A stretch of DNA of 64,000 bases, from contig JAJNBJ010000017.1 in the NCBI GenBank assembly GCA_021155965.1, positions 1-64,000 of the forward strand, written 5' to 3'. Below are positions 36,850 through 44,919 of the stretch, piece by piece. The notes beneath the pieces are model-generated. The model worked only from the letters and a program-made list of their open reading frames with translations, ran no database searches and had not been told where the DNA came from. Made by a program: the position numbers and the translations under genes. The stretch comes from Flavipsychrobacter sp. GTDB lineage: Bacteria > Bacteroidota > Bacteroidia > Chitinophagales > Chitinophagaceae. Position 1 is the stretch's first letter; each line of letters begins with the position of its first letter.

Positions 36850-37155
36850 ATGCGTACATTCTTTCAATTATTATTAGCTACTGCAATCGCAACCTCCCTC
36901 TCCTGTAAAAAGGGTAATAGTATAAACATAACAAGCGAAGACATTACAGCTACCGGTACTTTACAAAAAATACATGCTAGTATCATTATGTATGGCACGC
37001 ATATGCTTAATGATCACCTGCTTGAAAGTAAAACAATAGACCTTGACAAATTTGCTGGATCGCGGGTAATTATCACTGCGAAAAATACACACTACCGGCT
37101 TTCGGAACGCGACCCTGAGTTATATAATGTAACCTCTATAGTGCGGGTGCCTTAA
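36850..37155 (+). CDS. Small lipoprotein of unknown function (101 aa)
   Basis: A lipoprotein signal (LLLATAIATSLSC, then KKGNS) is followed by ~80 mature residues with beta-rich character and no recognised family. It is transcribed alone and converges on mgtE with 3 bp between stop codons. Confidence 0.7.
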   Translation: MRTFFQLLLATAIATSLSCKKGNSINITSEDITATGTLQKIHASIIMYGTHMLNDHLLESKTIDLDKFAGSRVIITAKNTHYRLSERDPELYNVTSIVRVP

Positions 37156-37158
37156 CCT

Positions 37159-38529
37159 TTATAATCCCAGTATAAGCGCTGCGGCAGTAAAGTAAATAAT
37201 TAGCCCTGTCACGTCCACAAGCGTGGCTACGAAGGGAGCCGAAGAAGTGGCAGGATCCAGCTTCAGCCTTTTCAGGATGATAGGTATCATAGAGCCGCTG
37301 AGGGTTCCCCACATTACCACGCCTATCAGCGATATAGAGACTGTAAAGGCTACACCTATCCAGCCGTAATCCTCATTATAATTGTACCACCCAAGCTTTT
37401 GCCACAAGGCTATGCGGATGAAGCCGAAAATGCCGAGGATAAACCCGAGCACAAGCCCGGAAAATATCTCCCGCCGCATAACATACCACCAGTCTTTTGG
37501 GGTAAGCTCTTTAAGCGCCATAGCGCGAATGATGAGCGTTGCCGCCTGCGAGCCGCAGTTACCACCGCTGGATATAATGAGCGGCACGAACATACCCAGC
37601 ACCATTGCTTTGGCTATCTCCGATTCGAAATGCTGCATGGCAGTTGCCGTGAGCAGCTCACCAAAGAACAGGACTATGAGCCAGCCGGCGCGCTTCTGTA
37701 TCATTGTAAAGAAGGCGGTCTTCACGTATGGCAGGTCCAGCGATTCCACACCACCGAACTGTTGCATTTCCTTGGTGTCTTTTTCTTCTGCCTGGTCTAT
37801 CACGTCATCGATGGTGACCACACCCATTACCACGTTGTTACTGTTGGTTACGGGTAGGGCCACACGGTCATACTCCTTAAACTTCTGGATGGCATCTTCT
37901 ATGTTGTCCTGTATGTCCAGCTTCACATAGAAGCCGTCCATTATATCCTCCACTTTCTTGCCGTGCTCATTCAAAACCAGGCGGCGGATGGGCAGGTCGT
38001 CTATCAGCTTTCCGGTATTGTCCACCACGAAGATCACATTGGCTGCAGGGGTATCGGTATAAAAACGACGCAGGTGCTCTACGGCCTGGCCGATGGTCCA
38101 CTCTTTGCGAACGGATGTAAAGTTGGTATTGATCAACCGTGCCACGCTGTTCTCGGGATAACCCAAAAGATCGTAAGTGGCAAGGCGGTTTTTATCATTA
38201 AGCAGGTTCAGGTATTCGGTTACCTGGACGCCGTCAAGAGTTTCAAAGAAAGCGATACGGTCGTCTGATTCAAGCCCGTTAAGGATATTGGAGATCTTGG
38301 GGCGGGGCAGTTCTTCAATTACCCCAATCTGCAGGTCGTGATCAAGGAAGCCGAATATCTCGTTCTGTACTTTTTCGGGTAGATGGAGGTAGGTATTGAT
38401 GCCATGCTCTGCCGGCAGTGTTGCCAATAGCTTAGCTACCTCAGCGGGATAGTCTTCATCCTTGCTGTGGTGGAGCAACTCGCTGAGGTCGCCTTCCAGA
38501 ATTTTCTCTCTCAGATCCTGAACCAGCAT
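37159..38529 (-). CDS. mgtE: Magnesium transporter MgtE
   Basis: MgtE is a Mg2+-gated Mg2+ channel of the inner membrane. The 456-residue protein has the N domain (~1-130), two CBS domains (~135-255; ANVIFVVDNTGKLI and RVALPVTNSNNVVMGV) and five membrane helices (~280-456). The pore signature is SGGNCGSQAATL. The length and order are those of the family. A -7 promoter box lies 86 bp upstream, and the resulting leader begins with a GC-rich hairpin at 38587-38614. Confidence 0.96.
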   Translation of the reverse strand: MLVQDLREKILEGDLSELLHHSKDEDYPAEVAKLLATLPAEHGINTYLHLPEKVQNEIFGFLDHDLQIGVIEELPRPKISNILNGLESDDRIAFFETLDGVQVTEYLNLLNDKNRLATYDLLGYPENSVARLINTNFTSVRKEWTIGQAVEHLRRFYTDTPAANVIFVVDNTGKLIDDLPIRRLVLNEHGKKVEDIMDGFYVKLDIQDNIEDAIQKFKEYDRVALPVTNSNNVVMGVVTIDDVIDQAEEKDTKEMQQFGGVESLDLPYVKTAFFTMIQKRAGWLIVLFFGELLTATAMQHFESEIAKAMVLGMFVPLIISSGGNCGSQAATLIIRAMALKELTPKDWWYVMRREIFSGLVLGFILGIFGFIRIALWQKLGWYNYNEDYGWIGVAFTVSISLIGVVMWGTLSGSMIPIILKRLKLDPATSSAPFVATLVDVTGLIIYFTAAALILGL

Positions 38530-38586
38530 CGTCTCCCATCTATGTTGGTTTTAGTTAAAAAATGATACCCGAGGATTTGGGTGTGG

Positions 38587-38622
38587 CCCGCTCGTATAGC
38601 TACGTTCGGGCGGGCAAAGGTA
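38587..38622 (-). promoter_or_regulatory. mgtE promoter (-7 box) and leader hairpin
   Basis: TACCTTTG on the minus strand (38615-38622) is followed directly by CCCGCCCG (38614-38607), a 12-base loop and CGAGCGGG (38594-38587), a stem with one mismatch at the very start of the transcript. The leader to the ATG at 38529 is about 80 nt. The known mgtE M-box riboswitch is not recognisable in it. Confidence 0.45.
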
Positions 38623-38687
38623 GTTTTATTTATTTTAAGGCAAGTATTAAACCCAATATTATAATATTAAATCTTTTATTCAATTTG

Positions 38688-38719
38688 TTTGATGAATAGA
38701 TTATATTTTTTTATCTTTA
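38688..38719 (+). promoter_or_regulatory. Promoter of the deaminase unit, TTTG-N20-TATCTTTA
   Basis: TTTG at 38688-38691 and TATCTTTA at 38712-38719 (one change from TAnnTTTG) are 20 bp apart. The box ends 38 bp before the ATG at 38758 and lies downstream of the longer in-frame start at 38689, which is therefore not used. Confidence 0.55.
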
Positions 38720-38757
38720 CATTGCATTACTTTTCATCAAAAAACCTCTTTCGTACC

Positions 38758-40305
38758 ATGTCTGAAGTAGCACTAGCATTTCCTTTGCCAAATCCTGAAG
38801 AAAATAAATCAAAAGATTCAGTTGATGAACGAACTCTAAAAAAAAGGATTAAAGATACTTATACAGAAGAACTCATTATAGGGCTTTGTGGCCCAGTAGG
38901 GACAGATATACATTACGTTGCAACCGAAATAGGTGCAATAATTAAAGAGAAATATAGTTATGAAGTAGAAATCATAAGACTTAGTGATTTCATCCAAAAT
39001 CATACAAATGTTCAAAAAACAAATAATCACTATCAAAACATAAGCAATTTAATAAACGCGGGTAACCATTTACGATCTGAAAAAGGTAATAGTGTCTTAG
39101 CAGAATTAGCAATAAATGAAATTGCGATAAAAAGAGAATTGAAAAGAAAAGGGGGAGATTTTAAGTCAAACAGAATTTGTTATGTTATAGACTCAATTAA
39201 AAATAATGAAGAGCTAGAATTATTTAGATTAATTTATTCAAACTTATTCTATTTTATTGGTGTTTTCTCTAGCGTTGAAGTTAGAGAGAAAAATTTGGAA
39301 AATAAAGGTCTTACAAAACCAGAAGTATATCAACTTATTGATAGGGATTCTGGTGAAGAACTTGACTTTGGTCAAAAAGTTTCCGACACATTTGTACAAT
39401 CTGATTTCTTTTTAAGAATCGAACAATCTACTTCTGCAACTATTAACTATAAAATAGCTAGATACTTAAGCTTAATTTTTAATTCTGATATTGTAACACC
39501 AACCTCTGACGAAACAGCAATGTATCAAGCGTTTGCTGCTGCCGGAAATTCTGCCTGCCTAAGTAGGCAGGTTGGAGCGTCAATTACAAACTCAAAAGGT
39601 GAAATTATTTCCATTGGGTGGAATGACGTTCCGAAATATAATGGCGGGGTTTATACTACTATTAAAGAAGATATACTTGGGTCGGAAGATTTTAGATGTA
39701 TAAACTTACACGGTGGAGTTTGTTTTAATGATATAGAAAAAGACCTTATTAGAAATCTACTAGTAGATAAATTAATGTCCCAAGGGTTAATAAAAAAAGA
39801 GGATATGGGTAAGGTAGAAGACATCATTAAAAAATCTAGGATAAAAGAACTAATTGAATTTTCCAGGGCAGTTCATGCAGAAATGCATGCAATTATTATT
39901 GGCAGCCAAAAGTCTGGGCATGATGTTATTGGTGGTAAATTGTACTGTACTACCTATCCATGTCATAATTGTGCTCGTCACATTATCGCAGCAGGTATTA
40001 AAGATGTATACTACATTGAACCATATAGAAAGAGTTTAGCTATAAAATTGCATGATGACGCTATATCCGAAAAAGAAAATGATGATGGAAAAAAGGTTAG
40101 AGTTTTAATGTTTGATGGCGTTTCACCAAGGAGATACTTAGATTTGTTTAAAATGATGCCAAATTCAAGGAAAGAAAATGGTAAAAAAAAGAAAACAAAC
40201 ATGCAACAAATTTCTCCAAAGAACACAGTATCTTTACAGGCAATCCCCATCTTAGAGAAAGAAATTATTAAAGAGCTCAAAAAAAAGCATCTTATTGAGG
40301 TTTAG
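38758..40305 (+). CDS. Anti-phage dCTP/dCMP deaminase (AvcD-like) with P-loop-like N-terminal domain
   Basis: The 515-residue protein has two parts. Residues ~35-260 are a kinase-like NTPase domain whose P-loop position reads GLCGPVGTDIHYV, without the usual GK(S/T). Residues ~275-480 are a zinc cytidine/deoxycytidylate deaminase domain with H373-A-E375 and P-C402-x-x-C405, preceded by ACLSRQVGA and SIGWNDVP as in the family. This is the layout of AvcD from Vibrio cholerae and related anti-phage deaminases, which deaminate dCTP/dCMP on infection and starve phage replication. The DNA is much more AT-rich than its neighbours (15 G/C in bases 39001-39060). The tail is lysine-rich. A small gene follows after 3 bp. 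Confidence 0.88.
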   Translation: MSEVALAFPLPNPEENKSKDSVDERTLKKRIKDTYTEELIIGLCGPVGTDIHYVATEIGAIIKEKYSYEVEIIRLSDFIQNHTNVQKTNNHYQNISNLINAGNHLRSEKGNSVLAELAINEIAIKRELKRKGGDFKSNRICYVIDSIKNNEELELFRLIYSNLFYFIGVFSSVEVREKNLENKGLTKPEVYQLIDRDSGEELDFGQKVSDTFVQSDFFLRIEQSTSATINYKIARYLSLIFNSDIVTPTSDETAMYQAFAAAGNSACLSRQVGASITNSKGEIISIGWNDVPKYNGGVYTTIKEDILGSEDFRCINLHGGVCFNDIEKDLIRNLLVDKLMSQGLIKKEDMGKVEDIIKKSRIKELIEFSRAVHAEMHAIIIGSQKSGHDVIGGKLYCTTYPCHNCARHIIAAGIKDVYYIEPYRKSLAIKLHDDAISEKENDDGKKVRVLMFDGVSPRRYLDLFKMMPNSRKENGKKKKTNMQQISPKNTVSLQAIPILEKEIIKELKKKHLIEV

Positions 40306-40308
40306 TTC

Positions 40309-40494
40309 ATGAGTAAAAAAGGTAAGAAAAATAAAGAAAATGGTCAATTAAAACTTGACTTAAATGCTTCAAATCAAGCTGACCCGCATACCTATGGCAA
40401 ACATGACAACTCTCACCATACTAAAAGTAGAACTATCTACATAGATTTACGCTCTAATATTTACAGAAGCATATTAAATAGAAAGATGGAATAG
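40309..40494 (+). CDS. Small basic protein, partner of the deaminase gene (61 aa)
   Basis: ATG lies 3 bp after the deaminase stop, so the gene is almost certainly co-transcribed and translationally coupled. The 61-residue product is hydrophilic and basic: a lysine-rich start ([12 protein letters not shown]), a His/Asp-rich middle ([13 protein letters not shown]) and a C-terminal beta-helix-like end ([15 protein letters not shown]). It shares the AT-rich composition of the deaminase. No family was recognised. A regulator, inhibitor or targeting partner of the deaminase is a possible inference. Confidence 0.7.
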   Translation: MSKKGKKNKENGQLKLDLNASNQADPHTYGKHDNSHHTKSRTIYIDLRSNIYRSILNRKME

Positions 40495-40547
40495 TTTGTA
40501 CTATTTGCCGGAATCTAATTTGCTTAAGTATATAACTATACTATCCC

Positions 40548-40555
40548 TACCTTTG
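40548..40555 (+). promoter_or_regulatory. -7 promoter box (TACCTTTG) of the homocysteine-binding MetH gene
   Basis: TACCTTTG ends 6 bp before ATG 40562, and TTTG lies at 40519-40522 with a rather long 25-bp gap. The box sets the start of the gene and shows it has its own promoter, independent of the deaminase unit. Confidence 0.55.
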
Positions 40556-40561
40556 CACCCT

Positions 40562-41584
40562 ATGAATACAGAGACCCAATTACGCAAACTGCTGGATGAG
40601 AAGATACTGATGATAGATGGCGCCATGGGCACCATGATACAACGCTATAAACTGGAGGAAAAAGATTACCGCGGTGAGCGTTTTAAAGACTGGCATTCTG
40701 ATATAAAAGGCAATAACGACCTGTTGTGCCTTACCCAACCACAGATAATCAAAGAGATACATAAAGAATACCTGGCGGCAGGGGCAAATATCATTGAGAC
40801 GAATACCTTCAATGCACAGGTGATATCGATGGCGGATTATGATATGCAACCGCTGGCGTACGAGATAAATGTAGCTGCAGCCAAAATTGCCAAAGAAGCG
40901 ATAAAAGAGTTTGTGGCAGAAACAGGGGCACCAACAGGGGAGTATTTTGTTGCAGGGGCCATCGGGCCAATGAACAAAACACTATCCCTTTCGCCGGATG
41001 TGAACAACCCCGGCTACAGGGCTGTGACTTTTGATGAGGTTGCCGATGCTTATTACGAGCAAATTAAAGGCCTTGCAGATGGTGGTGCAGATATACTGCT
41101 GGTAGAAACCATATTCGATACGCTGAATGCCAAAGCAGCTATTTACGCGATCAATAAATACTTCAGGGACACCAAGACCAAGCTGCCGGTAATGATATCG
41201 GGTACTATTACCGATGCATCGGGCCGCACACTGAGCGGGCAAACGCTGGAGGCGTTCTACATATCGGTAATGCATGCAAACCCTATAAGCATTGGGTTGA
41301 ATTGTGCATTGGGTGCAGCGCAAATGAGGCCACATATTGAAGAGCTGTCTGAAATTGCCGCATGTTATGTGAGCGCTTATCCTAATGCAGGCCTGCCCAA
41401 CGCTATGGGCGAGTATGATGAAGCGCCGGAACAAACGGCTGCCATTATAGGCGAGTGGGCAAAAGAAGGCTGGGTGAACCTTGTAGGCGGTTGCTGCGGC
41501 ACTACACCGGATCATATTGCAGCTATAGCGAAAGAGATGAAAAAGCATATGCCACGCCGCTTACCGGAGATGGTAAATGCATAA
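40562..41584 (+). CDS. metH: Homocysteine S-methyltransferase module of split MetH
   Basis: The 340-residue protein is the N-terminal module of cobalamin-dependent methionine synthase, which binds and activates homocysteine on zinc. It starts with [15 protein letters not shown] and has the three zinc cysteines C248 (GLNCALGA) and C311-C312 (GGCCGTTP), at almost the same positions as in E. coli MetH (247, 310, 311). The cobalamin, folate and activation parts are in the gene at 343-3069. A longer frame starting at 40496 lacks conserved sequence and includes the promoter box. The base composition is that of the core genome (32 G/C in 40921-40980), unlike the unit just upstream. Confidence 0.95.
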   Translation: MNTETQLRKLLDEKILMIDGAMGTMIQRYKLEEKDYRGERFKDWHSDIKGNNDLLCLTQPQIIKEIHKEYLAAGANIIETNTFNAQVISMADYDMQPLAYEINVAAAKIAKEAIKEFVAETGAPTGEYFVAGAIGPMNKTLSLSPDVNNPGYRAVTFDEVADAYYEQIKGLADGGADILLVETIFDTLNAKAAIYAINKYFRDTKTKLPVMISGTITDASGRTLSGQTLEAFYISVMHANPISIGLNCALGAAQMRPHIEELSEIAACYVSAYPNAGLPNAMGEYDEAPEQTAAIIGEWAKEGWVNLVGGCCGTTPDHIAAIAKEMKKHMPRRLPEMVNA

Positions 41585-41632
41585 GAGAGCATCTCGCAAA
41601 GACACTTTACTTCAGTCTGTACCAATAAAATC

Positions 41633-42331
41633 TTACGGATTGTAATTGAACTTGAAGCCGATGCCGTGTATAGTTTGCAGCTTTGCAGATGATTGCGACT
41701 TCAGGTACTTCCTTACTTTGGTAATGAACACATCCATGCTCCTGCCGAGGAAGTAATCATCCTTGCCCCAAACATTCATCAGTATCTCGTCGCGCTTCAG
41801 TACGCGGTTAGCGTTCAGGCACAGATAGCGCACAAGGTCTGCCTCGCGCTGTGTGAGTTGGTATTCCACTTTATCGTTGCTGAGGACGAGGTTTGTATAA
41901 TCAAAATTGAGGTCGCCAATTTTAAAGATCACCGGCCCCACATCGTCTTTCTTTTTCGACCGTTTCAGGAAAACCTGTATCCTTAAAAGCAGCTCCTGCA
42001 GGTTGTATGGCTTGGTTATGTAATCATCTGCACCTGTTTCAAACCCGGCAATTTTATCATTGTCCATGTTCTTGGAAGACAATAAGATAATAGGGATGCT
42101 GTCATTTTTCTTGCGGATGCTGTTAGCCAGCTCCATGCCGTCTTTTTTGCCGGGCAATAATATATCAAGCAGGCATACGTCGTAGATGTTCTTCATGAAT
42201 TGCTGCCATGCAACATCCCCGTCGGTACAATGCGTAACGTCAAAGTCCTGTTTTTGCAGAAAATCCTTTACCACGTACCCGAGCACCGGGTCGTCCTCCA
42301 CTAATAATATTTTCACTTTTGGCTGCGACAT
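41633..42331 (-). CDS. OmpR/PhoB-family response regulator
   Basis: The 232-residue protein has a receiver domain (1-~120) with acidic pocket E12-D13-D14, phospho-acceptor D56 (CLLDILLPG), the S/T switch in LLSSK and K in YITKPYN. The C-terminal winged-helix DNA-binding domain (~135-230) ends VRKYLK and IHGIGFKF. It looks like the RprY/RprX group of Bacteroidota regulators. No histidine kinase is adjacent, so its partner and targets are unknown. Confidence 0.92.
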   Translation of the reverse strand: MSQPKVKILLVEDDPVLGYVVKDFLQKQDFDVTHCTDGDVAWQQFMKNIYDVCLLDILLPGKKDGMELANSIRKKNDSIPIILLSSKNMDNDKIAGFETGADDYITKPYNLQELLLRIQVFLKRSKKKDDVGPVIFKIGDLNFDYTNLVLSNDKVEYQLTQREADLVRYLCLNANRVLKRDEILMNVWGKDDYFLGRSMDVFITKVRKYLKSQSSAKLQTIHGIGFKFNYNP

Positions 42332-42438
42332 AAAATACTCTTAGGTATATATTTAACAGTTTCACCCGCTAATATAATACATCTATTTTCAAAGGTTAAA
42401 GGAAAAGTCCACATTAATTTGCGCTCTAAGATAGAAAA

Positions 42439-43026
42439 TTATTTTATTCTATCGGGGTTCATAGATATAAAAGCTTCCCAACTATTAGCTTTTTTACTCT
42501 TTTTTGCTTTCGGAACTGCAGCCGGTGCACCGGTTATAGCAGCCTTCCGGCCCTGGTAATGGTGGCAAAGCGCCACAGCCACTGCATCGGTGGCATCGAG
42601 GAAGCGCACATCCTCCTGAAATTTCAGGGTGTGCTGCAGCATTTTCCATACCTGCTCTTTTGTGGCATTACCCTTACCTGTAATGGATTGTTTTATTTTC
42701 CGGGGAGCATACTCTACGGCATTCAAACCACCCATCATTGCAGCGGCAATAGCCACACCCTGCGCCCTGCCCAGTTTGAGCATACTCTGCACATTTTTAC
42801 CAAAAAACGGGGCTTCGATGGCTACAGCGGTTGGCTGATGTAACTTTATAAGGCTTTCCATTTTTTTAAAAATAAGGTGCAGCCTTTCTGCATGGTCCTC
42901 ATGCTTTGAAAGCTGTAATACACCCATTTCTATCAGCGATATGTTACTTTTGTTTACAGAGATGAGGCCATACCCCATTACTAATGTTCCGGGGTCTATA
43001 CCAAGGATGATCTGGTCTTCTTTCAA
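42439..43026 (-). CDS. ruvC: Crossover junction endodeoxyribonuclease RuvC
   Basis: RuvC resolves Holliday junctions as a dimer with RuvAB. The 195-residue protein has the four acidic metal ligands D11 (ILGIDPGT), E71 (VAIEAPFF), D144 and D147 (FLDATDAVAVAL), with the basic substrate-contact region APRKIKQSITGKG between them. The C-terminal ~35 residues are a Lys/Ala-rich extension. It is divergent from the gene at 43041 with only 14 bp between starts. Confidence 0.95.
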   Translation of the reverse strand: MKEDQIILGIDPGTLVMGYGLISVNKSNISLIEMGVLQLSKHEDHAERLHLIFKKMESLIKLHQPTAVAIEAPFFGKNVQSMLKLGRAQGVAIAAAMMGGLNAVEYAPRKIKQSITGKGNATKEQVWKMLQHTLKFQEDVRFLDATDAVAVALCHHYQGRKAAITGAPAAVPKAKKSKKANSWEAFISMNPDRIK

Positions 43027-43040
43027 ATATTGAGATCGTT

Positions 43041-43988
43041 TTGAACAAATCTACCAAAATATGGCTTAATTATGTTGTTGGCGGAGCCATTTCCCTGTTT
43101 TTGCTTTGGTGCATTTACTTGCAGGTAAAGAAGCAACTTGCGGGAATTGACTCAACGGCGTGGCAGCAAACTGGCCCTGGCATTTACCTGCTGATGTGCA
43201 TAGCGCTCATGTTCATCAACACATCGCTTGAGGGGCACAGGTGGCACCGCCTTGCCCGGTCTGTGGAGCCAATGAGTTATTCGCGGGCATTTTCCAGTTA
43301 CCTTGCCGGTGTAGCATTTGCCGTAATTACTCCTAACCGGATCGGCGAATATCCCGGGCGCATCCTGTACCTGGGCAGGCAACACACCTTCAGGTACATC
43401 AATGTATCCATACTGGGTGTACTTGCGCAGTTGTGGGGTATATATCTTTTCGGGCTTGGTGCGCTGATCTACTACAATATAGCTTTCCCTGCGCCCCTAG
43501 CTAAGGTGGCATTATGCTTATGCATGGCGGCTAATGTGCTGGCAGCCATTTTCTATTTCCGTTTCGAATCATGGCTGCCTTTATTGGAAAAGGTAAAGTG
43601 GCTGAGGAAATTTGCTATTTACGGGAAACTTGTCCATCGCATTGATAAAAGTGAGCAAATAAGAATATTAACAATTTCGCTGGTGCGCTTTGCCATTTTT
43701 ACGGCACAGTATTTGATTTTACTGAAATGGATGAATGTTAATATATCACCGGTTGCGGGTTTTGGAATGGCTGCATTGTTTTTCTGGGTTATTGCCGTGA
43801 TACCTTCCATTGCGCTAACGGAGCTGGGTGTAAGGGGATCGGTAAGCATTTTCCTGTTCCAGCATTTTTCTACAAACACGGTAGGCATATTGGCGGCAAC
43901 TGCCGGTATATGGATATTAAATCTTATTGTACCTGCCATTATTGGCAGTATTTTAATAGCAAGAATGCGCCTGCTGAGGTTAGAATAA
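43041..43988 (+). CDS. Flippase-like membrane protein (lysylphosphatidylglycerol synthase TM-domain family)
   Basis: The 315-residue protein has about eight membrane helices and the family features LEGHRWHRLA (~64-73), YLAGVAFAVITPNRIGEYPGR, in which SxxxGxxxxxxxPxRxGE is the UPF0104/LPG_synthase_TM signature, and LTELGVRGS in a later helix. Relatives flip phospholipids or lipid-linked sugars. The start is TTG at 43041, directly next to the ruvC start, so the two promoters overlap. The DUF3108 gene follows 7 bp downstream. Confidence 0.8.
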   Translation: MNKSTKIWLNYVVGGAISLFLLWCIYLQVKKQLAGIDSTAWQQTGPGIYLLMCIALMFINTSLEGHRWHRLARSVEPMSYSRAFSSYLAGVAFAVITPNRIGEYPGRILYLGRQHTFRYINVSILGVLAQLWGIYLFGLGALIYYNIAFPAPLAKVALCLCMAANVLAAIFYFRFESWLPLLEKVKWLRKFAIYGKLVHRIDKSEQIRILTISLVRFAIFTAQYLILLKWMNVNISPVAGFGMAALFFWVIAVIPSIALTELGVRGSVSIFLFQHFSTNTVGILAATAGIWILNLIVPAIIGSILIARMRLLRLE

Positions 43989-43995
43989 CAGATTT

Positions 43996-44820
43996 ATGAT
44001 TTTATTAAGAACGGCAAAACTGATGCGCCACATAACAATATTCTTTTTCATTTTTCTCAGCTTTTTCTCTGGAAAGGCTGTAGCACAGCATGATTTTTGC
44101 GCAGCGCGGAACATCAGCTTCAGGGAAGGCGAACACCTGACTTTTAAGGTGTTTTATCACATGGGCTTTATCTGGATACATGCCGGTAATGCCGATTTCA
44201 CTACTACACTTGAGGATGTACATGACCACAAATCGTACCACATAGTTGGCGAGGGCAAAACAGCCAGCTCTTATGAATGGTTCTACAAAGTGAAAGACAG
44301 GTATGAAACATTCATTAATGCAGAAACACTGGCGCCAGACAGGTTCATCAGGAATGTGCAGGAAGGCAGCACCAGGATATTCCAGGATGTAACGTTCGAC
44401 CACGAAAAAAAGCAAGCCATTTCAAAGGGGAAGGCATATGCTATCACCAAATGCACGCAGGATGTACTCTCTGCCATCTATTTTGCCCGCAATATCGATT
44501 ACAATAAATTCAATATAGGCGATAAGATACCCTTCAATATGTTTCTCGATGATAAGCTTTACTCATTGTATATAAAATATATGGGTAAGGAGGTAATTGA
44601 AACAAAAATGGGTAAATTCAGGGCAATCAAAATAGTTCCGCTGCTGATACAGGGCACTATCTTCGATGGTGGTGAAAAAATGGTGATCTGGGTATCAGAC
44701 GACAACAACCACCTACCCCTTCGCGTAGAGAGCCCCATACTGGTGGGCAGCATCGCCGTGGACCTGGTAGAATACAGCAACCTGCGCAATCCTTTCGGCG
44801 CATGCATTTCTAAGAATTAG
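43996..44820 (+). CDS. DUF3108 domain periplasmic protein
   Basis: The 274-residue protein has a signal peptide (FFFIFLSFFSGKAVAQ) and the DUF3108 pattern: EGEHLTFKVFYHMGFIWIHAG near residue 45 (quoted parts FREGEHLTFKVFY and WIHAGNADF), YKVKDRYETF, and the C-terminal VWVSDD-like IWVSDDNNHLPLRVE. The fold is a LolA/LolB-like or VioE-like beta barrel segment; the function is unknown. It is co-directional with, and 7 bp after, the flippase-like gene. ATG 44023 is a good alternative start. Confidence 0.8.
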   Translation: MILLRTAKLMRHITIFFFIFLSFFSGKAVAQHDFCAARNISFREGEHLTFKVFYHMGFIWIHAGNADFTTTLEDVHDHKSYHIVGEGKTASSYEWFYKVKDRYETFINAETLAPDRFIRNVQEGSTRIFQDVTFDHEKKQAISKGKAYAITKCTQDVLSAIYFARNIDYNKFNIGDKIPFNMFLDDKLYSLYIKYMGKEVIETKMGKFRAIKIVPLLIQGTIFDGGEKMVIWVSDDNNHLPLRVESPILVGSIAVDLVEYSNLRNPFGACISKN

Positions 44821-44881
44821 TGACCTCTTTATCAGTCATATAAATATATATGCATCTATTTCTACTGGCATCGCTTTTATA

Positions 44882-44889
44882 TATCTTTG
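44882..44889 (+). promoter_or_regulatory. -7 promoter box (TATCTTTG) of the ammonia-lyase gene
   Basis: TATCTTTGCACC ends 30 bp before ATG 44920. A longer frame would start at TTG 44887 inside the box and is excluded. Confidence 0.6.
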
Positions 44890-44919
44890 CACCCCTTATA
44901 TAAAACTTATTTTTTCAGT

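Noticed and set aside
38689..38757. Longer N-terminus of the deaminase gene from ATG 38689
   Set aside because: The predicted -7 box lies inside it and the added residues are hydrophobic and unlike the family; ATG 38758 is used.
39552..39575. Palindrome CCTGCCTAAGTAGGCAGG inside the deaminase gene
   Set aside because: It encodes the conserved family residues ACLSRQV, so the palindrome can be explained by codon choice at constrained positions; an inserted repeat is not needed.
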